Part shown: piece after piece, positions 31,882 through 42,131 of the stretch
Numbering within the stretch: the stretch's first letter is position 1
Layout: each line of letters starts with the position of its first letter
Assembly (NCBI RefSeq): GCF_027579695.1
Contig: NC_083582.1
Span: forward strand, 31,262,964-31,326,963
Length of the DNA stretch: 64,000 nucleotides
Origin: Neoarius graeffei
Lineage: Eukaryota > Chordata > Actinopteri > Siluriformes > Ariidae
Reading direction: 5' to 3'
Made by a program: the position numbers and the translations under genes
Notes under the pieces: generated by a model
Database searches by the model: none
Seen by the model: the letters and a program-made list of their open reading frames with translations, nothing else
Told to the model about the DNA's origin: nothing

Positions 31882-32462
31882 AAATATAGAAAATTCTAAA
31901 GGGTTCACAGGCTTTCAAGCACTACTGTAGTGACACTGATGACACTGGTCTTGCAAACCGAGCCACACTTCTTAAACATGTTAACCTAAGATAGTTGCCT
32001 CCTCCACTGTTAAAAGTGAAGACAACTATCCAGTGAGAACCCGTCCCAACAGGATGGCGCTCGTTCCGTCACATGGGATTTCTTTGTGATGTCACGCCAA
32101 AGTATATTCCGTAATTGGAGTTCTGGGCTTTTAGATCAATTTCGATTGCAAATATCGTGAATATAACATTAATACAGTACAATGTGACGGGATACAATAA
32201 TACTGGATAATCAAAGAATACATGAGTGATATGTGTGAGTACAAGATGTTAAGTATGAAACCCCTGAATATTTAGAAAACGTAACGTTATTGTAATGTAC
32301 CATCCCGTTCCGGGTCATACTTTCTGTACCGGGTTATGGGAGACTTATCTTACTTAAGTGAGAAGACACAAGTATGAACTGAACCAATAATGTGTTCAGA
32401 TAGAATGAATAGCTGTATTTGTACTGATAAAATTACGAGTAAACACAGTTTTTTTTTTTCTG

Positions 32463-32545
32463 GCAGTAGACAAATGGAAAGTTATAAATTATAAATTACA
32501 TTTATAACAGAGTTAATAACACACCTTCACAGGTAATGCTCCAAG
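32463..32545. repeat. Direct duplicate of a segment later split at 33278-35860
   Basis: GGAAAGTTATAAATTA...ATTTATAACAG and TTAATAACACACCTTCACAG here match 33290-33300, 35197-35217 and 35823-35857 once the MITE and the palindromic element are subtracted. It is a local direct duplication older than both insertions. Confidence 0.75.
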
Positions 32546-32582
32546 TTAAGTAGCCTATTACACATTCAAGCTAGTGTGGTTA

Positions 32583-32635
32583 TATAATTACACTGACTGG
32601 CCACTTTAATAGGAATACATGTACACATCATATAT
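32583..32635. repeat. Solo end of mariner-like element
   Basis: CACTGACTGGCCACTTTAAT and AGGAATACATGTACAC are the end sequence of the mariner-like elements whose coding parts lie at 35895-36720 and 55975-56457. Confidence 0.55.
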
Positions 32636-32828
32636 CATTACATTACAGGCATTTAGCAGACGCTTTTATCCAGAGTGACATACAACATACCCAGAGCGGC
32701 CTGGGGAGCAGTTGGGGGTTAGGTGCCTTGCTCAAGGGCACTTCAGCCATTTCTGCTAGTCCAGGGAATCAAACCAGCAACCTTTTGGTCCCAAAACTAC
32801 TTTGCTAACTATTAGGCCATGGCTTCTC
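32636..32828 (-). mobile_element. SINE fragment, third type
   Basis: The tail CATTACAGGCATTTAGCAGA and CGCTTTTATCCAGAGTGACA at the left, and a diverged tRNA head with GGGAATCAAACCAGCAACC (B-box complement) at the right. This tail is a very common teleost SINE/LINE end. A truncated relative is at 33148-33245, with the same CTTTTGGTCCCAAA phrase. Confidence 0.7.
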
Positions 32829-33655
32829 CCATTAAATAATGACTATAAAATGGTTTTACCAATGTTTGCTACGATTGGTGAGAAAAGGATTAGCTATTGT
32901 GAAACATTACACTCACTGACAGTCCTTGTGCACTGCCCGAGACCAAGCCAGTTGGAGATGTCTTGCAGTCGACTGTTTTAACACAGCTGACCAACGATGA
33001 TTATTACTACTAGTAGTTGTCAGTGTCCTATCTTGCACCCAGTATTTCCAGGATAAGCTAGATCCACAGGTTAAGACAGATGCAGAAGATAAATGAATAA
33101 ATTATCTTCTGAGAAACAATTGTTGTTTCTCAATATCTTCTGAGAAACAATTGTTGGGGTCAATCCATTCCTATGGTGACCAATTGAACCGGCAACCTTT
33201 TGGTCCCAAAGTTGTTTCTCTAACCATTAGGCCATGGCTTCCCCCATATCAGCACTGCAACGCACACAATTGTGCAGCAGTAAACAAACGGAAAGTTATA
33301 CACTACCGTTCAAAAGTTTGGGGTCACTTTGAAATTTCCTTATTTTTGAAAGAAAAGCACTGTTCTTTTCAGTGAAGATCACTTTAAACTAATCAGAAAT
33401 ACACTCTATACATTGCTAATGTGGTAAATGACTATTCTAGCTGCAAATGTCTGGTTTTTGGTGCAATATCTACATAGGTGTATAGAGGTAGCCTGGGCCC
33501 GCCCATCCTAAGCGTGACGCAACACGAGGGCCTGTTCCGAGCTTAGTCTGGCCAGGCAGGCTATCTACAGCATTTCCAAGCTCCCGAAAAATCGGGACCC
33601 AATCAACTTTGAGCATCTCCAACGGCCCTGGGTAGAGGCGTGTTCAAGGCAGTGA

Positions 33656-34436
33656 GCATAGACGTCGCCAGACCCATTTTAGGGTAGCTCCAGCCACCCT
33701 ATCTTATGGCAAAGCCACCCTATATTTTTTGCCCTTTTTTAAATTATTATTATTTTTTTTTTCCCAAAAAAAACAAAGGCAGTAAAGCACTGAACATGAG
33801 CCATCAAGAACGCAAGTTAATCCGAACAACAGTTTCTGCTTGCTTATTTATTGTTTAATGCAATATTATTAATATCGTTATGATTCCTCCTCATTGGCTC
33901 TGTGTCAAGCGTCACGTCGAGTGGTAGGCTAGTAGGACTTAAAAAACTACGCGGGCATTCTGCAGCAGGCGCGGTGCGGGCTTCCATTGAGTTGGGTTTG
34001 CAGAGAGTCAGAATTCTATGCTTTCATTTGCAGACACACACGGTGAGATTGTAATTTGATGTCAGTGGTTTGCATTTGCTTAACTTTACCTAGGCTATAT
34101 TGAGTCTTCTGTAGAATGTTTACATGATGATTTGTGAAGCACTTGCCCTCTTCAGTTTGCGCAGGAATGCATGACACCTACCATTGTTTTTTTCACATTT
34201 TTGTAGTTTAGCTGGTGAAGTTGCTTCAGCAAGCAATTAAATGATGAAAACAATTTTAAAATAGAATAGAAATGGTGGGAAGTGTGTCCCCAAGGTGTGA
34301 TGCTCTTGAAATAATGAATTGATTGACAGCCTTAGTAGGTGCTCTGAAAAATGTTTGGCACGCGCTGCGCGCGCACAATACCTTTTCTCCTCTGGGTGCT
34401 AAGCTACCCCTGTCTCTCAAACCTAGTGACGTCCCT
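33656..34436. mobile_element. hAT-like insert, TSD GGCAGTGA
   Basis: GGCAGTGA lies at 33648-33655 and 34437-34444 around a 781-bp insert starting GCATAGACGTCGCCAGACCC and ending CTAGTGACGTCCCT. The inverted ends share only GACGTC plus scattered bases. The phrase CCAGCCACCCTATCTTATGG resembles a fish hAT family. Non-coding. Confidence 0.6.
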
Positions 34437-34520
34437 GGCAGTGACGTAGTAGAACTGCGACCGGAAGCCATAGATTGTTTACAGAATCTATGCCGGAAGC
34501 GCTTCACTCACATCACGAAC

Positions 34521-34619
34521 ATGGAGCAGCGGCAAGCCTTTGACACAGCGGTAGATGCTGTATTGAAAGCATTCAACGGGAAGTTCTCATTGAAAACGGA
34601 GCAAAGAGCAGCCCTGGAG
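34521..34619 (+). CDS. RecQ-helicase-like first exon in transposon
   Basis: 33 codons from ATG at 34521: MEQRQAFDTAVDAVLKAFNG then KFSLKTEQRAALE, followed at once by a GTATTT donor at 34620. F-x-LK-x-EQ-RAAL is the Q-motif that opens RecQ/WRN-like ATP-dependent helicase domains. The rest of the helicase is absent before the element end 230 bp away. I recognise similar exons in repetitive fish helicase-like genes. The exon is intact with a usable donor. Confidence 0.55.
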
Positions 34620-35217
34620 GTATTTATCTTCTTCCTGTTACTCAAGCAGTTTCCGTCGCGTCACATACGTCAGAGGAAAGAGTGATGTGATTGGTTTAAG
34701 CTTCGTCACAGCCTTTTCTGGCTTCGACCAGTAGCAAACTGAGGCATTTCAGGGAGGCGGGTCAACCACGGGCTCTGGGAAACGGTTTGGCTTAATAGCT
34801 TGGCCAGACCAAATGCTCGGAGAGCTTTGAAGTCGCGTTAGCCAGGCTAGTATAGAGGCCCATTTCCAGCAACTATCACTCCAGTGTTCTAATGGTACAA
34901 TGTGTTTGCTCATTGCCTCAGAAGGCTAATGGATGATTAGAAAACCCTTGTACAATCATGTTAGCACAGCTGAAAACAGTTTAGCTCTTTAGAGAAGCTA
35001 TAAAACTGACCTTCCTTTGAGCAGATTGAATTTCTGGAGCATCACATTTGTGGGGTCGATTAAATGCTCAAAATGGCCAGAAAAATGTCTTGACTATATT
35101 TTCTATTCATTTTACAAATTATGGTGGGAAATAAAAGTGACTTTTCATGGAAAACACAAAATTGTCTGGGTGACCCCAAACTTTTGAACGGTCGTGTAAA
35201 TTAAAAATTACGTTTAT

Positions 35218-35822
35218 GAGTGATTCCACGCTTATGGGTACTGAAATGGGGACATGAACGTATTTTTAAAAATTCACCTAAAACCATTTCCTTTTTTTTA
35301 CCATCAGGTCACAAAACATGTAATCTTTAATGAATGATATGTTAAAAGATAACTTTTTAATTTTCTGAGATGTAATAAAAACATATTTATATGCCAAAGT
35401 CAGAACGTAACAGAAGTGTTGTGGACATATATATTCTCAATTTTAACAATGTAGAATTACTTTTTGAAACATAGGAAGGTGATGTTTTAGCAAATATAAT
35501 GAATAAACATGTGTAGTAGAATAAACATACACATTCTTTCAATAAGATTAACATGGTATATAGCTAGATTGTAATTAATTTGTAACAGACGCGAGATGGA
35601 CAATCGTAACAGAAGTAATGTAACAGACATCATTTTGGAACTCATAGGCTTGACTTTCGCATATAAATATGTTTTTATTACATCTCAGAAAATTAAAGTT
35701 ATCTTTTAACATATCATTCATTAAAGATTACATGTTTTGTGACCTGATGGTAAAAAAAGAAATGGTTTTAGGTGAATAAGTTTCATGTCCCCATTTCAGT
35801 ACCCATAAGCGTGGAATCACTC
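35218..35822. mobile_element. Long-palindrome element, copy 1
   Basis: Arms start GAGTGATTCCACGCTTATGG and pair over about 200 bp; the middle holds CAGAACGTAACAGAAGTG and CGTAACAGAAGTAATGTAAC repeats. TTAT at 35214-35217 and 35823-35826 is a 4-bp duplication. Copy 2 is at 49039-49649. Non-coding. Confidence 0.85.
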
Positions 35823-35894
35823 TTATAACAGTGTTAATAACACACCTTCACAGGTCACAGGACAAGAGCTTCAATTAAAATATACAAATGGGAA

Positions 35895-36720
35895 AATTTA
35901 GATCTCAGTGACATTGAGCATGACCTGGTTGTTGGCGCCAGACAGGTGGTGCAGAAAACAAAAAACATCCACTGAGCAGCAGTTCTACATGCAGAAAACA
36001 CAATGTTGATGTGAACGGTCACAGGAGAATAGCAAGTCTGGTTCGAGCTGACAGGAAAGCTATGGTAACTCAAATAACCACTCTTTACAACCGTAGTGAA
36101 CAGAAAAGGATCTCAGAACTTAAAATGTATCAAACCTTGACACGGCTGGGCTACAAAAACAGGATATCACATTCTGTCCACGAGGTAGTGTTGTAGTACT
36201 CGAGACCAGTCTCAAGACCACTTTTTGAAGGTCTCAGTCTCATCTCAGAATCAATCATGTTTTTATTCGGTCTTGGACATCAAGGACTCTGGATTTTTTT
36301 TTTCAAGACCAGTCAAGACCATAACTGTGGTGATTTCACTAAATTGCCTACGTATTGTCTGAATGATTTGTTAACATCGTTACTGTGATTGGATTTAAAA
36401 CTTCCTGCTGCAAATGCAACCCATAACATGACTTGTTGATAATTCAAAATTTTCATTACTGTTAACGAATGTCACCCCTCCCCCATCCCATTCAAACACA
36501 CTGGTCTGGTCTTGACTCTGTCTCGTCCTACCTTGGTCTTGGTCTTGACTTGATCTCAACCCCTCAAAATCTTGGTCTTGTCTCGTTCTCAATACACTCT
36601 GGTCTTGGTCATGACTTGGTCTTGGTTTAGGTGGATTGACAACAACACTACAGCCAGGAACAAGAATCTGAGGCTAAAGGCTGGGCCATGCACCGAACCC
36701 GACCAGTTGAAGATGGGACA
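35895..36720 (+). pseudogene. Mariner-like transposase remnant
   Basis: CATGACCTGGTTGTTGGCGC at 35918, then CATCCACTGAGCAGCAGTTC, GGTTCGAGCTGACAGGAAAG and ACTCTTTACAACCGTAGTGA match a common fish Tc1/mariner-type transposase gene known to me, with its N-terminal HTH region. It resumes after the MITE at 36186-36650 with GCTGGGCCATGCACCGAACC. Frameshifts and deletions throughout. A second copy is at 55975-56457. Confidence 0.6.
36186..36650. mobile_element. MITE with TAGTGTTGT/ACAACACTA ends
   Basis: Ends TAGTGTTGTAGTACTCGAGA and TTGACAACAACACTA; the body is built of GGTCTTG/CAAGACC repeats. This composition is typical of a common zebrafish-type repeat. Inserted in the mariner remnant. Confidence 0.7.
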
Positions 36721-37779
36721 AAGATGAGGTAAAGTTTATCTTCAACTGTCCAGTAGATTTAAACTAAACTTGAATTTATTATGCTGCAATATGATTATCT
36801 CTAAAGTGGATATAAATATACAAGCCTACACACCCTTGTTAAAACTGCAAGTTTTTGTGATGTGAAAGAAAATGAAACCAAGATAAATCATGTTGGATCT
36901 TTTTCCATCTTCAACGTGATATAGCAACCAACAAAATTCAAGTGAAAAACAAATAGAAATATTTGAAGGAAAGAAAAAGAAAAAAAAACTACGAATAACT
37001 GGGTTGCACAAGCATGCACACCCCTAAACCAATACTTTGTTAAAGCACTGTTTTCTAGTAATATAGCACTAAATTTTTTAGGCACGTGTCTACCAACTTC
37101 GCACATCTTGATTTGGCAATTTTGTTCCATTTTTCCTTGCAGAAATGCTCCAGATCTATCAAATCGTGCGGGGCTCTCCTGTGCACAGCCTTCCTCAAGT
37201 CATTCCACAGGTTTTTGATAGGATTTGACTGGGCCATTCTAAAACCTTGATGTTCGAATTCTGAAGCTGGATTTGCACTTTGGGTTGATTTTGCGCTGGA
37301 AGATGAAACTTATCTTCATCTGTCTAATAAAGGCCTGAGTGCCTATCTTGAGTAGAGCCCCAGTCCCAGCTGAAGAAAAGCAACCCCATAACGTGATGGT
37401 GCCACCACCATGCTTCACTGTGGGTATGGTGTTCTTGAGGTATCTTGCTTCTGAAACAAAAATATCTTTTCGAATTATGCCCCAAATGTTCCACCTTGGC
37501 CTCATCATACCACAGCACATTTTGCCACACAATCTGGGGTGGTTTTTTTTTTAATGAGAAAGCACTTACATCTAGCCTCTCTACCCCACATGTGAAAAAT
37601 ACAATTGTTGTTACATGCAAGGAGTGACCAGTACTTATCTGAAATTCCTATAGAGAGCGTGCACGTAACGTCACGAGGTCACGTGATATTTGTTTATCTG
37701 CCATCTTGGACGGCATGGCCACGCATAGAACTTAGACGAACCCGTTCTAATTATCAGTGTGGGAGTAGATCTTTCGAGA

Positions 37780-37944
37780 ATGGTTATATCTTGTTCAGCA
37801 TTTGGTTGTACCAAAAGGAGGGTCTGTCATTTTATAGATTCCCTGCAGACGAGGAGAGACGTGCAAAATGGGTGTCCGCTGTGCGAAGAGAAAACTGGAA
37901 CCCCAGTTCTACCAACCGAATTTGTAGTGAACACTTCATATCAG
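37780..37944 (+). pseudogene. THAP domain exon of the composite element
   Basis: Starts MVISCSAFGCTKR (C-x4-C), then after a frame loss near 37820 continues LSFYRFPADEERRAKWVSAV and RRENWNPSSTNRICSEHFIS (Trp and the C-x2-H pair), ending at a GTAGGT donor at 37945. All four zinc ligands are present but in two frames. DNA-binding exon of a transposase-like protein. Confidence 0.8.
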
Positions 37945-38276
37945 GTAGGTGTAATCTTCTAATTCAATACTCCTAGTACATCTGTTAAGTTGATTTTCGG
38001 ATTGAATGATAACTGCATACTTAGAAACTAGACAGTACAGTGTTTGTGGCCGTTAGTCCGCTTGATCTCTAACGTTATCGAATAATAATTCTACGATATT
38101 GAATAATAATTCTGCACAGATAAAGATAGCGGTGATTTGTGATTTTTTTTTTTTCAGACAAAAACATACATATTTACAACCCTGTCATTATCTGGAACTG
38201 AGTTTAGATTTTGAACATTCTTACGATAAAACGTCCTGCATAGTCTCTTTATGATAAACGTCTTAATGTCACTTAC

Positions 38277-38664
38277 CCGTGAGGTTATCAAGTAGACATT
38301 CTTCTTCGGAACCTTCCAGAGGTATAGTTGGGATACCCATCCCGCAACAAAATATTTATAAGCTTCCAGGCTCTTGTAAGCTTTGAGGGCTTTGCCAGTG
38401 TAACACGATTCACGATTAACAAGAAAATTGTAAATGTCGTGGTAGGCCAGATCGGGCAAATCGCCGGCACTGCAGCTCCGAATTTCCCTGAACAAGGATT
38501 GCGGCAAGTTGTATGGATCTGCAATCCCCAACCTGGAACACTTTTCCACGTAACGCTGTCTCACGTCAGTCACCTTCAAGATGCTGAACAAACTTAGACA
38601 AGTTATCGCGCGATGTAGATGGGGTATTTTCCGAATTTTCTTGGGGATTACTGCCTGGATCCAT
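38277..38664 (-). pseudogene. N-terminal exon of a SWIM/YqaJ-like transposon protein
   Basis: ATG at 38664 gives MDPGSNPQENSENTPSTSRD; a frame slip near 38585 leads to ILKVTDVRQRYVEKCSRLGI and later KALKAYKSLEAYKYFVAGWV, ending before GTAAGT at 38276-38271. The SLEAY-x-YFV-x-GWV phrase is what I associate with fish SWIM-zinc-finger plus YqaJ-nuclease proteins linked to DNA transposons; this link is from memory, not tested. Confidence 0.5.
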
Positions 38665-39214
38665 TACGCTCGCGCAAGGTAAACAATCCTGAAGCCGTCC
38701 AATATGGCGGAGTAAACACGGACGGGTCACGTGACTGCACATCCTCTATAGCTCCTTTAACGATGCTGTAGGTCTCTTGGCAGCCTCTTTGATAAGGTTT
38801 CTCCTTGGCAACATCACCGTAATGCCTCATTTTCTCCACCGTGGCCTTCATGGTACATCTGATGTTTTGAAAATTCTTTGTATCTCTGTCCTGATTAATA
38901 CCTTTCGACAGTGAGTGCTTTGGAAGAAACCAAGATGTCAAGAACATTTTGCAGAAACAGCTGACCTTTATTTGCCATTCATCAGCATTATTTCACTGAT
39001 GTGGATCACAGGTGTATGATAATTGCCTTCAAACAGAAGTTTAAATGTCACATGCCCTTTTATAAAATGAAATTATTCTAATGTTGTTCTTTTTTCCATT
39101 TCTATTTGTTTTTCACTTGAGTATTGTTGGTTGCTATATCACAATAAAGGCGGAAAAAGATCTGACATGAAATCAGAAAACCTGCAATTTTAACGGAGGT
39201 GTGTAGCTGATTTA

Positions 39215-39735
39215 TGTTCACTGTATAGAACATCTGTTCCAGGAAGGGGAGCATCAGCTTTTATCAAGCCTCTTATCAGCACCATGAGATTGCTCATGGA
39301 AATGAACTTTGTCCAGCTCAGAATGTTGCGTGTTACACGTTTATAAAGGGTTTGAGAAACTGACTTCTTATTATGTAAAGTCTTCAAAAAAAAAAGCGAG
39401 GAAACTTACCCTCTTTCACAAATCAACAGGAAGATTGTCAAATCATCAGCTGGTGCAACTTTACACTTTCCTCCTTTTCAATATCAGGTTTGAAACCGAC
39501 ACCTAAGAGTTTAACAACCTGTCGAATGCTTTATTAGAACATTTATCAACATTGGCATCGCCTGGTACACTTAAATTTTGATGAAGCTCCAAGAGACACT
39601 TTATTAAAGATGGCCTCGTATGAACTCAGCACTACTAATTATAAAACAAAATAATGTGTTTAAGATTTCTGCAATTAGATTAGTCAGAGGGCTTTCACAC
39701 TCTTCTTTTAAAATGTGCCCCGAGGTTGACTAACA
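39215..39735. other. No supported feature
   Basis: AT-rich sequence without recognisable ends, domains or repeats shared with the rest of the window. Confidence 0.5.
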
Positions 39736-39736
<1 letters not shown>

Positions 39737-39766
<30 letters not shown>

Positions 39767-39773
39767 AAAAAAA
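39737..39773. repeat. Poly(C) then poly(A) tract
   Basis: About 20 C residues followed directly by about 17 A residues. It may be a sequencing/assembly-sensitive spot. Confidence 0.9.
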
Positions 39774-40028
39774 CCCTCAAGAAAAGACTAATTTATTTGG
39801 AAAATCATTTATTTAAACAAAGCCCTGATAATTCAATAAAATTCCATAATCACTACTAGGTTTACATAAGCAGTCTTCATCCACTCATTCATTCTCTCAA
39901 AATAGGAAAGAAAATATATATATAATCACACAAGCATTTCCATTGCCATTTAATAAGAAGGTGCAAGTCCACACTGTCTATATGTGGCTGTATAATGTGT
40001 GTTAAAGGTGCAGATTTTAATGTTTAAC

Positions 40029-40672
40029 TACGGAAGCCGCGAGAGGCCCTTCATATAATCTTTTTTTATTCACCTTGTTATCCCGAGATAACGACATAAT
40101 TAATTCAGGATCTCGAGAAAACAACACAACTAATTCGAGATCTCAAGAAAACAAAATTATTTCATGACCTCAGCTGGATCACTGTATCTCCGTCGGTAGA
40201 GACGAAGCCGGGCCAGTCTTCTGCGGAGGTGCCGCAGACTAATTTTGAAATTATCCCTTATTAAAAGACTTAATGCAATCTCTCCCTGTGTCAACCCCTG
40301 ATCAAAATACTGCTTTATTAGGTGATCGATTATTCCAGACATTCTAATGACCAAAGTTGTGGCTATACAGAATGAGAAATAGCCCCAAAGTCAGCATATC
40401 ACAAGTCTCTTGGCGCACCTGAATGAACCATTTCTCAGCTGTTTACTCGAGATCATGAAATAACGGTTTTGTTTTCTCGAGATCTCGAATTAGTTGTTTT
40501 CTCGAGATCCTGAATTCATTATTTCGTTATCTCGGAATAATGGTTTTGTTTTCTCGAGATCTCGAATTAGTTGTGTTGTTTTCTCGAGATCCTGAATTAA
40601 TTATGTCGTTATCTCGGGATAACAAATTGAATAAAAAAAGGATTATATGAAGGGCCTCTCTCGGCTTCCGTA
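40029..40672 (-). mobile_element. Snap-back element with HTH ORF, copy 2
   Basis: Same ends as copy 1 (TACGGAAGCC...GGCTTCCGTA). TSD TTTAAC at 40023-40028 and 40673-40678, again six bases. The right arm has one extra TCTCGAGAAAAC-type unit compared with copy 1, explaining its greater length. Confidence 0.85.
40157..40354 (-). CDS. 65-aa helix-turn-helix protein of snap-back element (copy 2)
   Basis: Intact ORF of the same length as at 9500-9697. Four replacements only (R to K at 14, P to N, P to L and I to V), all compatible with a folded HTH; no stop or indel in either copy. Preservation of the frame in two separate insertions suggests coding constraint or recent spread. Confidence 0.55.
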   Translation of the reverse strand: MVIRMSGIIDHLIKQYFDQGLTQGEIALSLLIRDNFKISLRHLRRRLARLRLYRRRYSDPAEVMK

Positions 40673-40753
40673 TTTAACGGTGTTATTATTAATTAGATCA
40701 TTTCAAAAGACTTCTTCGAAAAACTGAGATTGTCATACAGTCAAACTCACTAC

Positions 40754-40759
40754 TTTATT
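40754..40759 (-). terminator. Possible poly(A) signal of zinc finger gene
   Basis: AATAAA on the minus strand, about 430 bp downstream of the stop codon. The only support is the hexamer and its position. Confidence 0.3.
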
Positions 40760-41190
40760 CTTTTCAGGTTCTGGTTACATTTTTCTGGTGTGTAAAAAAA
40801 CAGGCTCCTCCCCCAGTTGGAAATAATCACAATGAGAACAACAATGTTTAATCTATAGAACGCCTTTCACCAACCCAAGGATGCTACCACAGTGCAGTCC
40901 ACTTTGTTCCAAAATGGCATCTCATGAGGAAAATTATCAACCCTGGACTTGTGATGAAGCGATGTTACCATTAATACCCCATTTGATTATTTTTCTATAA
41001 TAGCTTGTCCCAATGTGTTTTACTCCTCTTATATCACAGCAATTTTATCAACAATGACAATTTAAAAAAAAAATTGCCTGCTTGATGGTTGGGTGACTTT
41101 GTGACCAGCACATGAGTACTAGCACTTCCTCCAGACCTCGTGTTAGTCCTGGTCATGTCATTTACTCTAGTGAATTCCAAATGTAAAAAG

Positions 41191-42008
41191 TCAAACGTCT
41201 AATCCATGAGAATCTTTCCACAAGTTCTGATGCCGCAACCTGTCTCCTATGTGGATCTTCTGATGCCGCTTGAGGTTCTCCCCTCTGCTGAAGCTCTTGC
41301 CGCACTGGACGCAGCAGTAGGGCTTCTCTCCAGTGTGGACCCTTTTATGCTTCTTCAGGTCTCCTGCTTGGCTAAAGCAGCGGCCGCACACCAGGCAGCG
41401 ATACGGTTTCTCGCCGGTGTGACACCTCTGATGGATCCGAAGGTTCCCGACACGACTGAAGGTCTTCCCGCAAACCTGACACATGTGATGCTCCTCGTCT
41501 CGCGGACTGTGATGCTGTCTTTCGAGTCTTTGCAGGGAAGACACTGTACTCCAACTGTTGCCTACACACCTTCCGAGTGTACCGAGGTTCGAATGGACGT
41601 ACACACTCGAGCTGATGTCGTCCTGTCTGGTTGTCTGGTCTCTCAGGTCCTCACCCATGGTAACCATAACTTGAGGGGTCTGTTGTTGTTGTTGTTGTTG
41701 TTGTGAATATTCAGACACAACAGGTTCGGTTTTAATGTCTACGCATGATGAGGTGTCAGAAACGCAAGTCCCATGTTCCGTTTCCTTAATGGTGTGTTTC
41801 AAATCTGAGGTGTTGACCTGCTCGGTTCTTGATGTACTTCTATCAGGTAGCGTAAGTGCAACTTGTAGGTCACACACCGCCTCTGGCTCAGTATCTGCTT
41901 TAACAACCGAATCCTGTTTCAAACAAGAGGCATGTTGAGTTTCAGGCATTTGCTGAGACTCAGCGCCTGGGCGGTTGATGGACAAGGACATGGATGCCAG
42001 CCTCGACA
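41191..42008 (-). CDS. C2H2 zinc finger protein, last coding exon
   Basis: Follows a strong acceptor (T/C run then TTTATAG at 42009). Reads SRLASMSLSINRPGAESQ, an acidic middle with DIKTEPVVSEYS (a sumoylation-like IKTEP motif) and eight glutamines, then three C2H2 fingers: CQVCGKTFSRVGNLRIHQRCH, CLVCGRCFSQAGDLKKHKRVH and CVQCGKSFSRGENLKRHQKIH, joined by HTGEKPY linkers. Stop at 41191. A nuclear DNA-binding regulator of the expanded fish zinc finger family; no specific orthologue recognised. Intact frame without lesions, so probably a real gene. Confidence 0.85.
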
Positions 42009-42131
42009 CTATAAAGGGGGGGGGAGAAAAAAAAACAGCAAAGCGACCCATTATTCATTTTTTCACACATCAAGCAAGAAAAATCAAAAGGACAAGCGTC
42101 TGGCTTTCTCTCATGAGAGCACCACACTCAC

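Larger units (their letters stand above)
30838..31928. mobile_element. Solo Tc1 terminal repeat split by a retro-insert
   Basis: 30838-30963 and 31897-31928 together reproduce the right terminal repeat of the Tc1 at 19604-21290, ending CACTACTG then TA at 31927-31929. No transposase portion is adjacent. Confidence 0.8.
33489..34849 (+). mobile_element. Element with 9-bp TSD and helicase-like exon
   Basis: Termini TAGCCTGG and CCAGGCTA (8-bp inverted). The 9-bp TSD GTATAGAGG lies at 33480-33488 and 34850-34858, and the empty site is seen in the MITE copy 1. Contains a later hAT-like insert (33656-34436) and a short exon at 34521-34619. Nine-base TSDs fit Mutator- or Merlin-like elements, yet the encoded motif is helicase-like, so the classification is open. 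Confidence 0.75.
33301..35196. mobile_element. Tc1-type MITE copy 2, interrupted
   Basis: Starts CACTACCGTTCAAAAGTTTG after TA and ends with its inverse before TA (35197-35198). Own sequence 33301-33488 and 34859-35196, about 526 bp, matching copy 1 at 28029-28556. Interrupted by the 9-bp-TSD element at 33489-34849. Confidence 0.9.
37653..38746. mobile_element. Composite element with two convergent first exons, TSD TATA
   Basis: Ends GAGAGCGTGCACGTAACGTC and GGTCACGTGACTGCACATCCTC form an imperfect inverted pair; TATA duplicated at 37649-37652 and 38747-38750. From the left, a THAP exon reads inward; from the right, a second protein's first exon reads inward on the minus strand. Both keep splice donors, and everything between them is lost. 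This looks like an internally deleted two-gene transposon. Confidence 0.7.
37055..38930 (-). pseudogene. Tc1 transposase remnant
   Basis: Pieces in order on the minus strand: 38750-38930 with KATVEKMRHYGDVAKEKPYQ; 37324-37620 with the catalytic region ([40 protein letters not shown]-type); 37055-37237 with MAQSNPIKNLWNDLRKAV and the end KNLVLYY. Split by a 1.1-kb insert plus several frameshifts. Confidence 0.85.
36821..39210 (-). mobile_element. Tc1-like element, interrupted
   Basis: Left end CAAGCCTACACACCCTTGTT after TA (36819-36820). The right end, near 39210, is a diverged inverse (CCTGCAATTTTAACGGAGGT then GTGTAG). Subterminal AATTCAAGTGAAAAACAAAT and its inverse near 39100 also pair. 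Interrupted by the composite element at 37653-38746. Confidence 0.85.

Noticed and set aside
36395-36592. DQDQ-rich ORF in the GGTCTTG repeat
   Set aside because: Low-complexity translation of the MITE's CAAGACC repeats.
42070-42130. Extension of the zinc finger coiled-coil exon beyond 42132
   Set aside because: A strong GTGAGT donor and an in-phase acceptor at 42009 explain the open frame past the exon as intron readthrough.
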